The notes: generated by a model from the sequence alone, not told the origin. 11,060 nucleotides of DNA from Pelotomaculum sp. (GCA_003489345.1 DNIT01000088.1:1-11060); one strand, 5' to 3'. Positions 1-7,086 are shown, counted from the stretch's first letter. Made by a program: numbers and translations.

Positions 1-408
1 ATGAGCCTGATCGGGGCGATCATGCTGGTGGGTATCGTTCTCAATAATGCCATCGTGTTGGTGGACTATATCAATACCCTGCGCAAGCGGGGTACCGAAC
101 GCAACGAGGCGATCCTGCAGGCCGGACCGATCCGCTTGCGGCCTATTCTGATGACCACGCTGTGTACGGTGTTGGCCCTGGCGCCTATGGCTCTTGGGAG
201 TGGTTCGGGAAACGAAATGATGAAACCGATGGCCATTGTTATCGCCTTTGGTTTGACTTTCTCTACTCTCATCACATTGGTTCTGGTCCCAGTGGTGTAT
301 ACCGTTTTTGATGACCTGGGGAAAAGGTTAAGTAAGCGTTTTTCCAATACCTTTGGGAGGATTAAGAAAAAATTTATTAAATCAGGTTATCCCTCTGCAG
401 ATGTGTAA
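1..408 (+). CDS. RND-family multidrug efflux transporter, C-terminal end (5' end outside window)
   Basis: This is the last 135 residues of an inner-membrane RND pump subunit, which exports drugs or other small molecules using the proton gradient. The visible residues fit the last membrane segments of the HAE1/AcrB group: a helix with GIVLNNAIVLVDYIN (residues 11-25), then the conserved AG..RLRPILMTT stretch (41-53) leading into the next helix, a LALG..SGNEMMKP turn (64-77), and a final helix with STLITLVLVPVVYTVF (88-103). A basic tail (RLSKRF, RIKKKF) follows and should be cytoplasmic. Family members are usually about 1000 residues, so most of the gene lies upstream of the window. The ATG at base 1 is very probably an internal methionine and not the start. 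The stop is TAA at 406-408 and a terminator-like hairpin follows, so this is probably the end of an efflux operon. Substrate unknown. Confidence 0.9.
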   Translation: MSLIGAIMLVGIVLNNAIVLVDYINTLRKRGTERNEAILQAGPIRLRPILMTTLCTVLALAPMALGSGSGNEMMKPMAIVIAFGLTFSTLITLVLVPVVYTVFDDLGKRLSKRFSNTFGRIKKKFIKSGYPSADV

Positions 409-492
409 GCTTGCATTCAATTTAGAAATGTCTTTATAAATTAAGAAGCTTAATTTCGTATTGTAACTGATTTGAGATATGGAATCTATAGG

Positions 493-539
493 GATGGTTT
501 ATTTTCTAATTGGAATTTAGAGGATCAACCATCTTTTTT
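493..539 (+). terminator. Rho-independent terminator-like hairpin after the RND gene
   Basis: GATGGTT at 493-499 pairs with AACCATC at 527-533, and six T residues follow at 534-539. The 27-nt interval contains a smaller possible helix (CTAA/TTAG). The stem is short and the loop long, so it is weaker than the terminator at 7087, but position and T-run fit termination of the efflux operon. The rest of 409-788 holds no gene. Confidence 0.55.
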
Positions 540-589
540 ATTCTGGCAATAATAGTAAATAAATGTCGGTTTACTAATTCTGTAGAAGT

Positions 590-657
590 ATTATAATTGT
601 TATTGTATCACAATAACTTGGTTTTGAGAGGCATTATAATTGTTAAAGTATAACAAT
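590..657. promoter_or_regulatory. Twin palindromes inside a 13-bp direct repeat (operator/promoter candidate)
   Basis: The 13-mer ATTATAATTGTTA occurs exactly at 590-602 and at 633-645. Each copy runs into an inverted repeat: GTTATTGT (599-606) with ACAATAAC (610-617), and ATTGTTA (639-645) with TAACAAT (651-657). The dyad centres are about 40 bp apart. TATAAT hexamers occur within the direct repeats at 592-597 and 635-640, but no convincing -35 element is placed for either. The paired sites look like operators for a dimeric regulator controlling the downstream gene at 789, possibly its own XRE-type product. That link is inference. Confidence 0.5.
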
Positions 658-770
658 AGCTTAATCCATACATTTGCATATTGCTTCTGCCTCGATAACA
701 TATGATAAAAAGGGATAGGTTTTAAACACTCTTTTGGGGAAGCAAATGAACCCTGGTAAGATCGATTGTT

Positions 771-783
771 TGAAAGGCAAGGT
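771..783 (+). promoter_or_regulatory. Conserved 13-bp translation-start box, copy 1
   Basis: The sequence TGAAAGGCAAGGT lies just upstream of the ATG at 789 and recurs exactly at 7566-7578, just upstream of the paralogous gene. It contains GAAAGG and AAGG, either of which could serve as ribosome binding site. The TGA at 771-773 is an in-frame stop, so 789 is the first possible ATG of this frame. Confidence 0.6.
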
Positions 784-788
784 GGAAC

Positions 789-2927
789 ATGATTACCAAT
801 ATTAAGCACAAAGATGTGTGTAAGTATGTACCTGTTGAGTCATTAATTAGCAAGAACTTCTTTACCCCTAATACGGTAGATATTGGGAAAGAAAAAGTCT
901 TGCTATATATACCAAAACTACCAATCAATATAAATTTTGAATTTGATTATATACACAAAGAGGGCAAAACTAATCAAGAAGATGCCCTGAAAACATACCA
1001 AAGAGTCTTAGAGGCAAAAAAGATCATAACTTCAAAACTCTTAAATGAATGGGTTACCCTTTTTTACAACAATGATCCTCTTTCAAAACAGATCGCATGG
1101 CTTATAACCCCCAAACTGTTAAATATATATTTTCTTCATCTCAATAATTCTATAAAAGAAAAAGGATTAAAAAATGCAATTACAGAAAGGCCTTATATTG
1201 AAATAACCACCAACGAAGAGAGGGAGGATATAGCCGAGCTCAAAGAGGAATACTTTCATACGGTATTCATTAGTGTTGAAGATTTTCTTCAAAAATCATT
1301 ACGGGAAGTTAAATATATATGGAGAGATTTTGCGAATTGGTTTTTAACCAACCTGATCGTTATGGCGTTGGAGTGGCTGGAAAGTAATTTTGGCAAGGAA
1401 GCCTTGGATTCAATGAATAAGGAACAGAGAGTACAAATACTTAATAATTATTTATATAATGATGCCCTGGTTTTTTCCGGAAGGTATCGTTATCTGGTAG
1501 GGATGTACGTACAAGATCTGTCTCAATCAATAGTAAAAAACATAGATTTGACAAATCCCTCAATGGAAGAATTGGAGATAATATTGGGTTTGAGGGTACT
1601 GGAGGGAAAAAATCAAGATGTAAAAATATCATTGCATATTGATCAAAGTATGGAATCGCCTTTTAGTGGGAGCTTGCTGGGAGTGGGAAACTGTTTGCTG
1701 TATTACCGGTTTCGCGAAGTCCTGGCCATAAGCGGTTTTACCATTCCTGAAGGAGAAAGCTGGCCCACTGCTAACTTGACTACCGGCAATAGAAAACTCA
1801 GGGCAATTGTTCAGCTCAGGCCGGACCCTGTAGACGTAGAGCCTTACCTTTCAAATACTGAAATAATTGCCTGGCAGAAGCGAATGAGACAAAATGTTAT
1901 GTCCATGGATGACGTTACTGCCGACGTCGTGGACATTGTCTCAGCTATATGGTTAAAACAAGCATCTCACTATGAGGACATAGCCACAGTGACTGCAGAT
2001 GACATTCTAGGTTTTAGGGGTTTAAAACCACAGAAAAACGGCGCGGGCCGAAGAGGTGGATACAAGAATGTGTGGCGCCAGGAAATTGCCCGCCATATCG
2101 CAATTTTAGCAAATACCTGGATAGTTGTCGCTGAGATGGATGTAACTGAAGAAGTAGAAGGGAAAAAAGGCAGGCAGCGGAAGAGAGTAAAATGGCAGGG
2201 TGAAAGTAAAGCCTGGGTTGTCGATAGTAAGTCTGAGAAGGTAACTATGGAGGGAAAAGATTCCTATGTTTGGCGGGTAAGACCTGGGGATGTGTTCTCC
2301 AAATTTCTTTTTGGAGCAGGACGTCAGACGGCACTCATCTCACAGAAAGCTGTAGAATATCATCCTATTAACCAGCAATGGGAAAAGAGGTTGACTCGTT
2401 ACCTGACCTGGCAGTGGAGAAACCGCCAGGGTGGGGGGGCTTACCTTGCCCCGTTTAACGTAGAAACCCTTCTGAATGCCGTAAATAAAGAAGTCAGTAA
2501 ACATAACCCGAGTCAAACGAAAGAGCGCTTGGAAAAGGCGTTGGATATCCTTCAACAGGATCACATTATTACAGGATGGCAATATGAGCGTGTTAATGAG
2601 GATATCGTCGGTACAAAAGGTTGGTGGAAGGAATGGCTTATTTGGAAAGTCATTATTGAGCCGCCTCAGGAAATCATGGACCATTACGGTAAGATAAGGG
2701 ACCGTAAAATAAAAAAACCGGAAGCTCAGCCAACTCCCTGTCAGGATCGAACTGCGACATTTATGGGCCCGATTGTAAAAAAAGCACGGCTTCAAAGTGG
2801 TCTTTCTCAGATGCAGGCTGCTGAAGAGATAGGTGTAGATCAAAGTACAATGTCCCGATTGGAGAGAGGAAAATCAACCGACGGAAGAACCAGATCTTTA
2901 CTTAAGAAGTGGCTGAAGGAAAGATGA
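789..2927 (+). CDS. Replication-initiator-like DNA-binding protein with C-terminal XRE helix-turn-helix (long form, 712 aa)
   Basis: A named family is not identified with certainty. Three parts can be seen. Residues 1 to about 278 are an unrecognised domain, encoded by clearly more AT-rich DNA (19 G+C of 60 at 1021-1080, against 38 of 60 at 2401-2460). Residues 279 to about 635 form a core that looks like two winged-helix units: DDVTADVVDIVSAIWLKQA to ARHIAILANTWIVV (374-447), and WEKRLTRYLTWQWR to LDILQQDHIITGWQY (531-599). They are joined through a basic RKRVKWQGESKAW stretch and GAGRQTALISQKA. Residues 661-710 are an XRE/Cro-type HTH, with SQMQAAEEIGVDQSTMSRLERGK typical of the recognition region. 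The paralogue at 7582 matches residues 279-712 at roughly 84% by hand alignment. A tandem array of 22-bp repeats starts 37 bp after the stop. Two winged helices plus nearby iterons recall plasmid Rep/TrfA-type initiators, but a transcription regulator is the main alternative. The start has only a short AAGGTGG spacing or a GAAAGG 11 nt away. Confidence 0.7.
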   Translation: MITNIKHKDVCKYVPVESLISKNFFTPNTVDIGKEKVLLYIPKLPININFEFDYIHKEGKTNQEDALKTYQRVLEAKKIITSKLLNEWVTLFYNNDPLSKQIAWLITPKLLNIYFLHLNNSIKEKGLKNAITERPYIEITTNEEREDIAELKEEYFHTVFISVEDFLQKSLREVKYIWRDFANWFLTNLIVMALEWLESNFGKEALDSMNKEQRVQILNNYLYNDALVFSGRYRYLVGMYVQDLSQSIVKNIDLTNPSMEELEIILGLRVLEGKNQDVKISLHIDQSMESPFSGSLLGVGNCLLYYRFREVLAISGFTIPEGESWPTANLTTGNRKLRAIVQLRPDPVDVEPYLSNTEIIAWQKRMRQNVMSMDDVTADVVDIVSAIWLKQASHYEDIATVTADDILGFRGLKPQKNGAGRRGGYKNVWRQEIARHIAILANTWIVVAEMDVTEEVEGKKGRQRKRVKWQGESKAWVVDSKSEKVTMEGKDSYVWRVRPGDVFSKFLFGAGRQTALISQKAVEYHPINQQWEKRLTRYLTWQWRNRQGGGAYLAPFNVETLLNAVNKEVSKHNPSQTKERLEKALDILQQDHIITGWQYERVNEDIVGTKGWWKEWLIWKVIIEPPQEIMDHYGKIRDRKIKKPEAQPTPCQDRTATFMGPIVKKARLQSGLSQMQAAEEIGVDQSTMSRLERGKSTDGRTRSLLKKWLKER

Positions 2928-2964
2928 CAAATTAAGCCGTCTGCATCATGCCATATCGCATCGA

Positions 2965-3073
2965 GTCTACCCCAGCATGTGGCAGAGACTATCTCAGCAC
3001 AGGTAATGTCTACCCTGGCGTGGGGTGGTGTCTAGCCCAGCAAGGGGTAGTGTCTATCCTGGCATGTGGCAAT
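2965..3073. repeat. Five tandem 22-bp iteron-like repeats (array 1)
   Basis: Units begin at 2965, 2987, 3008, 3030 and 3052. All are 22 bp except the second, which is 21 bp. Shared pattern: GTCTAYCCYRGC, then about four variable bases, then GG and a variable end. Units 3 and 4 show internal dyad symmetry (CTACCC with GGGTGG, CTAGCCC with GGGGTAG). There are no spacers. The 22-bp period is close to two helical turns, typical of protein-binding iterons. The array follows the gene at 789, and a related three-unit array follows its paralogue. An open frame of 88 codons runs through here but is judged not to be a gene. Confidence 0.8.
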
Positions 3074-3102
3074 AGATTTTCTCAGGCTTTGTCAATCAAG
3101 TG

Positions 3103-3140
3103 CTTCAGGGTTTTATGCAGCTCTAATTATATAAATAATT
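3103..3140. other. Conserved box plus AT-rich tract beyond iteron array 1
   Basis: CTTCAGGGTTTTATGCAG (3103-3120) matches 9012-9029 at 17 of 18 positions. Each box starts after exactly 29 nt from the end of its array. An AT-rich stretch follows (TAATTATATAAATAATT). TTATGCAG only weakly resembles a DnaA box (TTATNCACA). Iterons beside AT-rich DNA is the classical arrangement of iteron origins, where the AT tract melts. Function here is inferred from layout only. Confidence 0.55.
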
Positions 3141-3147
3141 TTTACCA

Positions 3148-3179
3148 AGCCTGGCCGCACCATAAAGCGCGGTCAGGCT
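3148..3179. other. Strong GC-rich hairpin
   Basis: An 11-bp stem, AGCCTGGCCGC (3148-3158) with GCGGTCAGGCT (3169-3179), has one G-T position that can form a G-U pair in RNA and a 10-nt loop. Neither side has a T-run, so it is not a standard intrinsic terminator. It could be a weak terminator for the upstream gene, a protein-binding cruciform, or part of the putative origin. No equivalent GC-rich hairpin is seen after array 2. Confidence 0.6.
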
Positions 3180-3285
3180 GTTATTATAATAAAGATAACT
3201 TTTTGGCAAAATAGTATGGATTATAGTAGTTTTGTATATTTCAATATGTTCGATAGTAATACGTATAAGTTAACATTATGGTTTG

Positions 3286-3316
3286 TTGACGTTTGGCAGC
3301 ATTTGATTGTTATAAA
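3286..3316 (+). promoter_or_regulatory. Candidate sigma-A promoter for the CoA-transferase gene
   Basis: TTGACG at 3286-3291 is followed by TTATAA at 3310-3315 (18-nt spacer) or TATAAA at 3311-3316 (19 nt). Transcription would begin near 3323 and give a leader of about 135 nt. Near its end is a small hairpin, ACCCC with GGGGT at about 3407-3426, just before the ribosome binding site. Assigned by eye. Confidence 0.45.
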
Positions 3317-3460
3317 ACAAAACTGTCAAGAACTGTGAGGTTGTTGTCTGTCCATAACATGATTTTATTTAAGAGCGCCGGGTTTCTATCAATTTTGCGC
3401 AGAACACCCCAAATATTTTAGGGGTTATCAGTAAAATAAACAAAAAAGGAGAGCGATATT

Positions 3461-5077
3461 ATGGCAAAAGTAGTTACGATGGCAGAGGCAGCTGAACTGT
3501 TTGCTGATGGGGACATAATTCTATCAGCCTCTTTCGGAATGGTATGGCCGGAAGAAGTGGGTCAGGCCATTGAGAAACGTTTCCTGGAGACAGGTCATCC
3601 CCGTGATATGGTTCATCTTCATGCTGCAGGCTGCATACCGGCAAACTGCTTCGCCCATGAAGGCATGTTAAAGTGGGATATTTCTTCGCACGAAAGCACT
3701 ACTCCCGGTATTGCCAAGCTAATCCAGGATGATAAATTACCCGCATGGTATATGCCACTGGGAACAATGCTACAGATGTACAGGGAACAAGGCAGAGGCA
3801 TGCAGGGTGTCCTGTCAAAGGTCGGTCTGGGTACTTTTATGGACGAACGTGTTGACGCAGGATGCTTAAATCCCAGCGCAAAGAAGATTACAGAGGAATT
3901 GACGGCTCAAAACAAACAATTTATTAAGTACATTCCTGATTTTGCCGGAGAAGAGTATCTTTACTACAGAGGATTGCCTTATACAAAGGGTTTAATCAGA
4001 GCTACTACAGCTGACGAAAGCGGTAACGTTACGGCTGAAAATGAAGTTTATAACCTCGAATTATCCGCTGTTGCGCGTGCTGTAAAAGCTAATGGCGGAA
4101 AAGTAATTGTTCAGGTTGAGCGTCTTGCCAAGGCAGGGTCCCTGGATCCTAAATTGGTTAAGGTTGCACGTAATTTAGTTGACTATATAGTAGTCATTGA
4201 ACATCCCGAAAACTTGGTCCACGGCTTATGGCCCCACGGCAAGCAAAACATTACTTACTGGTACGGTCTCAATGGAAGAATCAAAGTTCCTCTAAGCGAC
4301 AGCTTAAAGCCGATGCCTCTTGACCCCAAGAAAGTAATGGTAAGAAGAGCCTGCATGGAAGCCCAGGCCGGCTGGATGTGTAACTTTGGTATTGGCCTGC
4401 CTACCTTCTGCGGCAGCGTAATGGCTGAAGAAGGCGTTATGGATGACATCACGATGATTTCCGAATCCGGTTCTGTGGGCGGGGTTCCGGGTGGCGGCCC
4501 TGACTTTGGATGCCACTGGAATGTCGAAGCTTCTGTAGACCAGGGCGAACATTTCGATTGGTTTGACGGAACAGGTTTGGACTTCGGTGTATTCGGATTA
4601 TCCGAAGCGCAGGAAGACGGTTCAATCAACACTTCATTCTTAAACGGCGTAACTCTCGGTGTAGGCGGATTTTGCAACATAACTGCAGGCGCGAATACTG
4701 CTCTGTTCATCGGTACTTTCACCGCCAAGGGCCTAGAGGAAACTGTTGAAGACGGCAAACTTGTTATTAAGAACGAAGGTAAACTGAAGAAATTCGTAAA
4801 GAAATCCTTACAGTTGACCTTTGACGCCAACTTAGCCGCTAAGAATGGTCAGAAGCTGCTCTATATCACGGAAAGATGCGTATTTGAAAGGACTTTGGAA
4901 GGTATGGTGTTGATTGAGATCGCGCCGGGCGTAGATCTACAGAAAGATATTTTGGATCAGATGGAGTTTGCTCCGATCATTCCGGACGGCGGCCCTAGAT
5001 TGATGCCTGCTGAAATCTTCCAGCCTGTTTGGGGCAACGGCGGCTTAAAGGCTGTTTGGGACGCAAAAGTAAAATAG
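3461..5077 (+). CDS. Family I acyl-CoA:carboxylate CoA-transferase (YdiF/propionate CoA-transferase type)
   Basis: This enzyme should move CoA between an acyl-CoA and a free carboxylate through a glutamyl-CoA intermediate, in the cytoplasm. At 538 residues it is the fused alpha-beta form typical of YdiF/Pct. Family landmarks are the N-terminal DGDIILSASFG (16-26), YMPLGTMLQMYRE (97-109), VGLGTFMDER (121-130), LIRATTADESGN (178-189), VIVQVERLAKAGSLDP (215-230), and the start of the beta half at CNFGIGLP (307-314). Glu335 in ISESGSVGG (333-341) is the likely catalytic glutamate, followed by PGGGPDFG. The ribosome binding site AAGGAGAG (3446-3453) lies 7 nt before the ATG. The acyl-CoA dehydrogenase gene follows after 357 bp, and a second copy of this gene starts at 10864. 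Substrate cannot be assigned: acetate, propionate, butyrate or an aromatic or branched acid are all possible. Confidence 0.92.
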   Translation: MAKVVTMAEAAELFADGDIILSASFGMVWPEEVGQAIEKRFLETGHPRDMVHLHAAGCIPANCFAHEGMLKWDISSHESTTPGIAKLIQDDKLPAWYMPLGTMLQMYREQGRGMQGVLSKVGLGTFMDERVDAGCLNPSAKKITEELTAQNKQFIKYIPDFAGEEYLYYRGLPYTKGLIRATTADESGNVTAENEVYNLELSAVARAVKANGGKVIVQVERLAKAGSLDPKLVKVARNLVDYIVVIEHPENLVHGLWPHGKQNITYWYGLNGRIKVPLSDSLKPMPLDPKKVMVRRACMEAQAGWMCNFGIGLPTFCGSVMAEEGVMDDITMISESGSVGGVPGGGPDFGCHWNVEASVDQGEHFDWFDGTGLDFGVFGLSEAQEDGSINTSFLNGVTLGVGGFCNITAGANTALFIGTFTAKGLEETVEDGKLVIKNEGKLKKFVKKSLQLTFDANLAAKNGQKLLYITERCVFERTLEGMVLIEIAPGVDLQKDILDQMEFAPIIPDGGPRLMPAEIFQPVWGNGGLKAVWDAKVK

Positions 5078-5086
5078 TTCAACCAG

Positions 5087-5108
5087 ATATGTTCTCTATA
5101 TGTTCTCT
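5087..5108. repeat. Two-copy 11-bp tandem repeat
   Basis: ATATGTTCTCT occurs twice back to back (5087-5097 and 5098-5108), 10 bp after the CoA-transferase stop codon. No function is evident. Confidence 0.6.
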
Positions 5109-5155
5109 TTACAAGCGGAGTAACTTACGGAGTACTTATCGAAGCAAAGCGGATT

Positions 5156-5258
5156 CTTGACATGGAGAATGATTCTATCGTCCACAGATGATAAGGAATG
5201 CAGCGAAGCTGCTTCATCCTCAGGCATTTAAAACGATGGTACCAGTTTCCATGTCAAG
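5156..5258. other. 103-nt nested imperfect hairpin in the CoA-transferase to dehydrogenase gap
   Basis: Four co-linear helices are visible: CTTGACATGGA (5156-5166) with TCCATGTCAAG (5248-5258), a perfect 11-bp pair; ATCGT (5177-5181) with ACGAT (5233-5237); GATGA (5187-5191) with TCATC (5214-5218); and GCAGC (5200-5204) with GCTGC (5208-5212) around a GAA loop. There is no T-run, so it is not a normal terminator. It could be a processing or mRNA-stability element between two operon genes, a small RNA, or a short MITE-like repeat. The rest of the gap to 5434 shows only GGTATTGCC at 5294-5302 and 5381-5389, and no clear promoter. Confidence 0.6.
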
Positions 5259-5434
5259 TGTATCCATGAATAATTGAATTTCTCGCTATAGTGGGTATTG
5301 CCTATATGGTCATAATTGCCGTATTTTCATTTTTTATTCAAACAGCCCATACCAGCTATAAGAAGGTGCAATGATCTGGCGGTATTGCCCGGCTAATTTC
5401 AGATCGACACATTCAATATAAAAGGAGGAAAAAA

Positions 5435-6961
5435 ATGGAAAGTTTTCCCTGGTGGAGTGAAGAGCACAAGCAGCTGGCAAAAGATGTAAGGTCGTTTATG
5501 CAAAAGATAGCGGAACGGGAAATGGAGACCAGGTGGACGAGGGAGTTTCCCTTCGATTTATATGAAGAGTTTGGTAAAACAGGCTTTACAGGGGCCTCCT
5601 TCCCCAAAGAGTACGGCGGAATGGGTCTGGGCTGTACCGGCGGCTGCATCGTGGCCGAGGAAGTTCACAAAGTTAGCCCGGGATTAGGCAGGATCATCGT
5701 GGGAAATATGATGGGCGGCGTAATGCAGCTTCTGGATTTCGGTACGGAAGAGCAAAAGAAAAAGTATCTGCCGCGTATTGCCCAGGGTGAGATCGGGTGT
5801 GTTGGTATTACCGAAGTCACCGCTGGTACCGATGCTGCTGGAATAGAAGTTGAAGCGAAACTGGAAGGGGAGCATTATGTCCTCAACGGCAAGAAGCGCT
5901 TTATTGTCGGAGCCGGTGTAGCACAACACTATATTGTCTACGCCAGGACCAGCGACAATCCGGAAGATGTTAAAAAACACCGTCATCTCACCGCGTTCTG
6001 GGTTGAAAAAGGGGTACCCGGCTTTACCACAGAACGGATCAATGAAATTCTAGGGTTCGAGAACGTACAAAATGGTTCCCTTGATTTCGATAATGTTATC
6101 ATACCGGTGGAAAACAGAATCGGCCAGGAGGGTGAAGGCTGGAAGGTTTTGATGCACGGGCTCAATTTTGAGAGAACCCTGATTTCCGCCTCGGCCGCTG
6201 CCTGGCAGCAAATATTATTGCAATATACAGTGCCTTATTCTCAAAGGAGGGTCCAGTTCGGCAGACCCACCATTGATATTGCCGGTAACCAGACCAGAAT
6301 CGCTGATATCATCATGCGGCTAAAAACGACGCGTATGTCCGTTTACTACACCGCATACCTTTGGGATCTTGGCAAGGACATTACCATCGAAGCAAGCATG
6401 GTTAAGGCATGTGGCGCTGAAAACACATTTGCATCAAGCTGTGACGCCACTCAGGTGATGGGTGGTGATGGGGTGAACCGTTTCTATCCGGTTCAGAATG
6501 TATTTGAAGTTGCCAAGACAGATTATATTGCCGGGGGTACTCTGGAAGCCTGCAGGTTGGTTATTTTTAGGTCCGGGCTCAAACTGATGGCGGAGGATAT
6601 GCAGATGCCGCGTCGTGTCATAAGCGAAAAACTGGGTGTGCCGGTGCCGGCAGCAGGGCCTGTTGAAAAGAAATTAGCGCTTAGTGAAGAAAATGTGCTG
6701 GCTGTACTGGCTGAAGACTACCGGATCAACCAGGGCCTGCATATGACACTTGGTGATATCGAGCAATATATCGACGCGGATGATGAAGCCCTGGGCAAGG
6801 TCATCGACTCTCTGCAGGAACAGGGACTTGTAATGACCTACCGGACCAGGAAAGGTGCCGTACAGCTTGTCAAGGCCAACTACAAAGGGCTGAAGAAAGC
6901 GTATCCCAAGGAATACTACAGGTGGGCCCCGGAATTTGTAACTGAGGACAGAATGTTCTAA
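5435..6961 (+). CDS. Acyl-CoA dehydrogenase, isovaleryl-type active site, with C-terminal winged-helix-like extension
   Basis: An FAD enzyme that makes the alpha-beta double bond in an acyl-CoA and passes electrons to ETF; no etf genes lie in the window. Residues 1 to about 385 are the dehydrogenase. GITEVTAGTDAAG (124-136) fits ACAD signature 1, QFGRPTIDIAGNQTRIADI (274-292) is the usual C-terminal helix motif, and QVMGGDGVNRF (340-350) is a modified second signature. The catalytic Glu seen in IYEGT of medium-chain enzymes is replaced (IAGGT, 365-369), while Glu246 in LNFER sits where isovaleryl-CoA and long-chain dehydrogenases carry theirs, so the enzyme should be active. Family length is about 380; here about 120 extra residues follow. 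Residues 417-486 look like a winged helix (HMTLGDIEQYI, IDSLQEQGLVMTYRTRKG), then a Trp/Tyr-rich tail. AAAGGAGG (5421-5428) lies 6 nt before the ATG. Substrate unknown. Confidence 0.9.
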   Translation: MESFPWWSEEHKQLAKDVRSFMQKIAEREMETRWTREFPFDLYEEFGKTGFTGASFPKEYGGMGLGCTGGCIVAEEVHKVSPGLGRIIVGNMMGGVMQLLDFGTEEQKKKYLPRIAQGEIGCVGITEVTAGTDAAGIEVEAKLEGEHYVLNGKKRFIVGAGVAQHYIVYARTSDNPEDVKKHRHLTAFWVEKGVPGFTTERINEILGFENVQNGSLDFDNVIIPVENRIGQEGEGWKVLMHGLNFERTLISASAAAWQQILLQYTVPYSQRRVQFGRPTIDIAGNQTRIADIIMRLKTTRMSVYYTAYLWDLGKDITIEASMVKACGAENTFASSCDATQVMGGDGVNRFYPVQNVFEVAKTDYIAGGTLEACRLVIFRSGLKLMAEDMQMPRRVISEKLGVPVPAAGPVEKKLALSEENVLAVLAEDYRINQGLHMTLGDIEQYIDADDEALGKVIDSLQEQGLVMTYRTRKGAVQLVKANYKGLKKAYPKEYYRWAPEFVTEDRMF

Positions 6962-7086
6962 AACAGGTAAGAGTAAATACTTTTTGTTAATGAAAATTCA
7001 TATGAAGGATTGTTTCGCTATAAATACCGCTTTCCTACTGGGAATAATGCCAGTCAAGGAACTTACCGCATATCTACTTTTTGTGT

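Noticed and set aside
553..564. TAGTAAATAAAT shared with 7531-7542, possible cassette left boundary
   Set aside because: A 12-bp AT-rich match at different distances from the two genes (225 and 40 bp), easily due to base composition.
750..756. ACCCTGG upstream of the long-form start as a stray iteron half
   Set aside because: Only seven bases match and the flanking GTCTA and GG positions are missing.
2965..3073. CRISPR array
   Set aside because: Units are directly adjacent with no spacers and diverge from one another; no cas genes are present.
2948..3214. 88-codon open frame on the + strand after the long-form gene
   Set aside because: It runs through the tandem 22-bp repeats and the conserved box, has no ribosome binding site and no recognisable motif. 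The second cassette has no equivalent protein.
4255..4830. 191-codon reverse-strand open frame inside the CoA-transferase
   Set aside because: A shadow of a well-conserved coding region; its translation shows no family features.
5376..5390. Sigma-54 promoter (TGGC...TTGC) before the dehydrogenase
   Set aside because: The distance between the GG and GC elements is about 2 bp too short for sigma-54.
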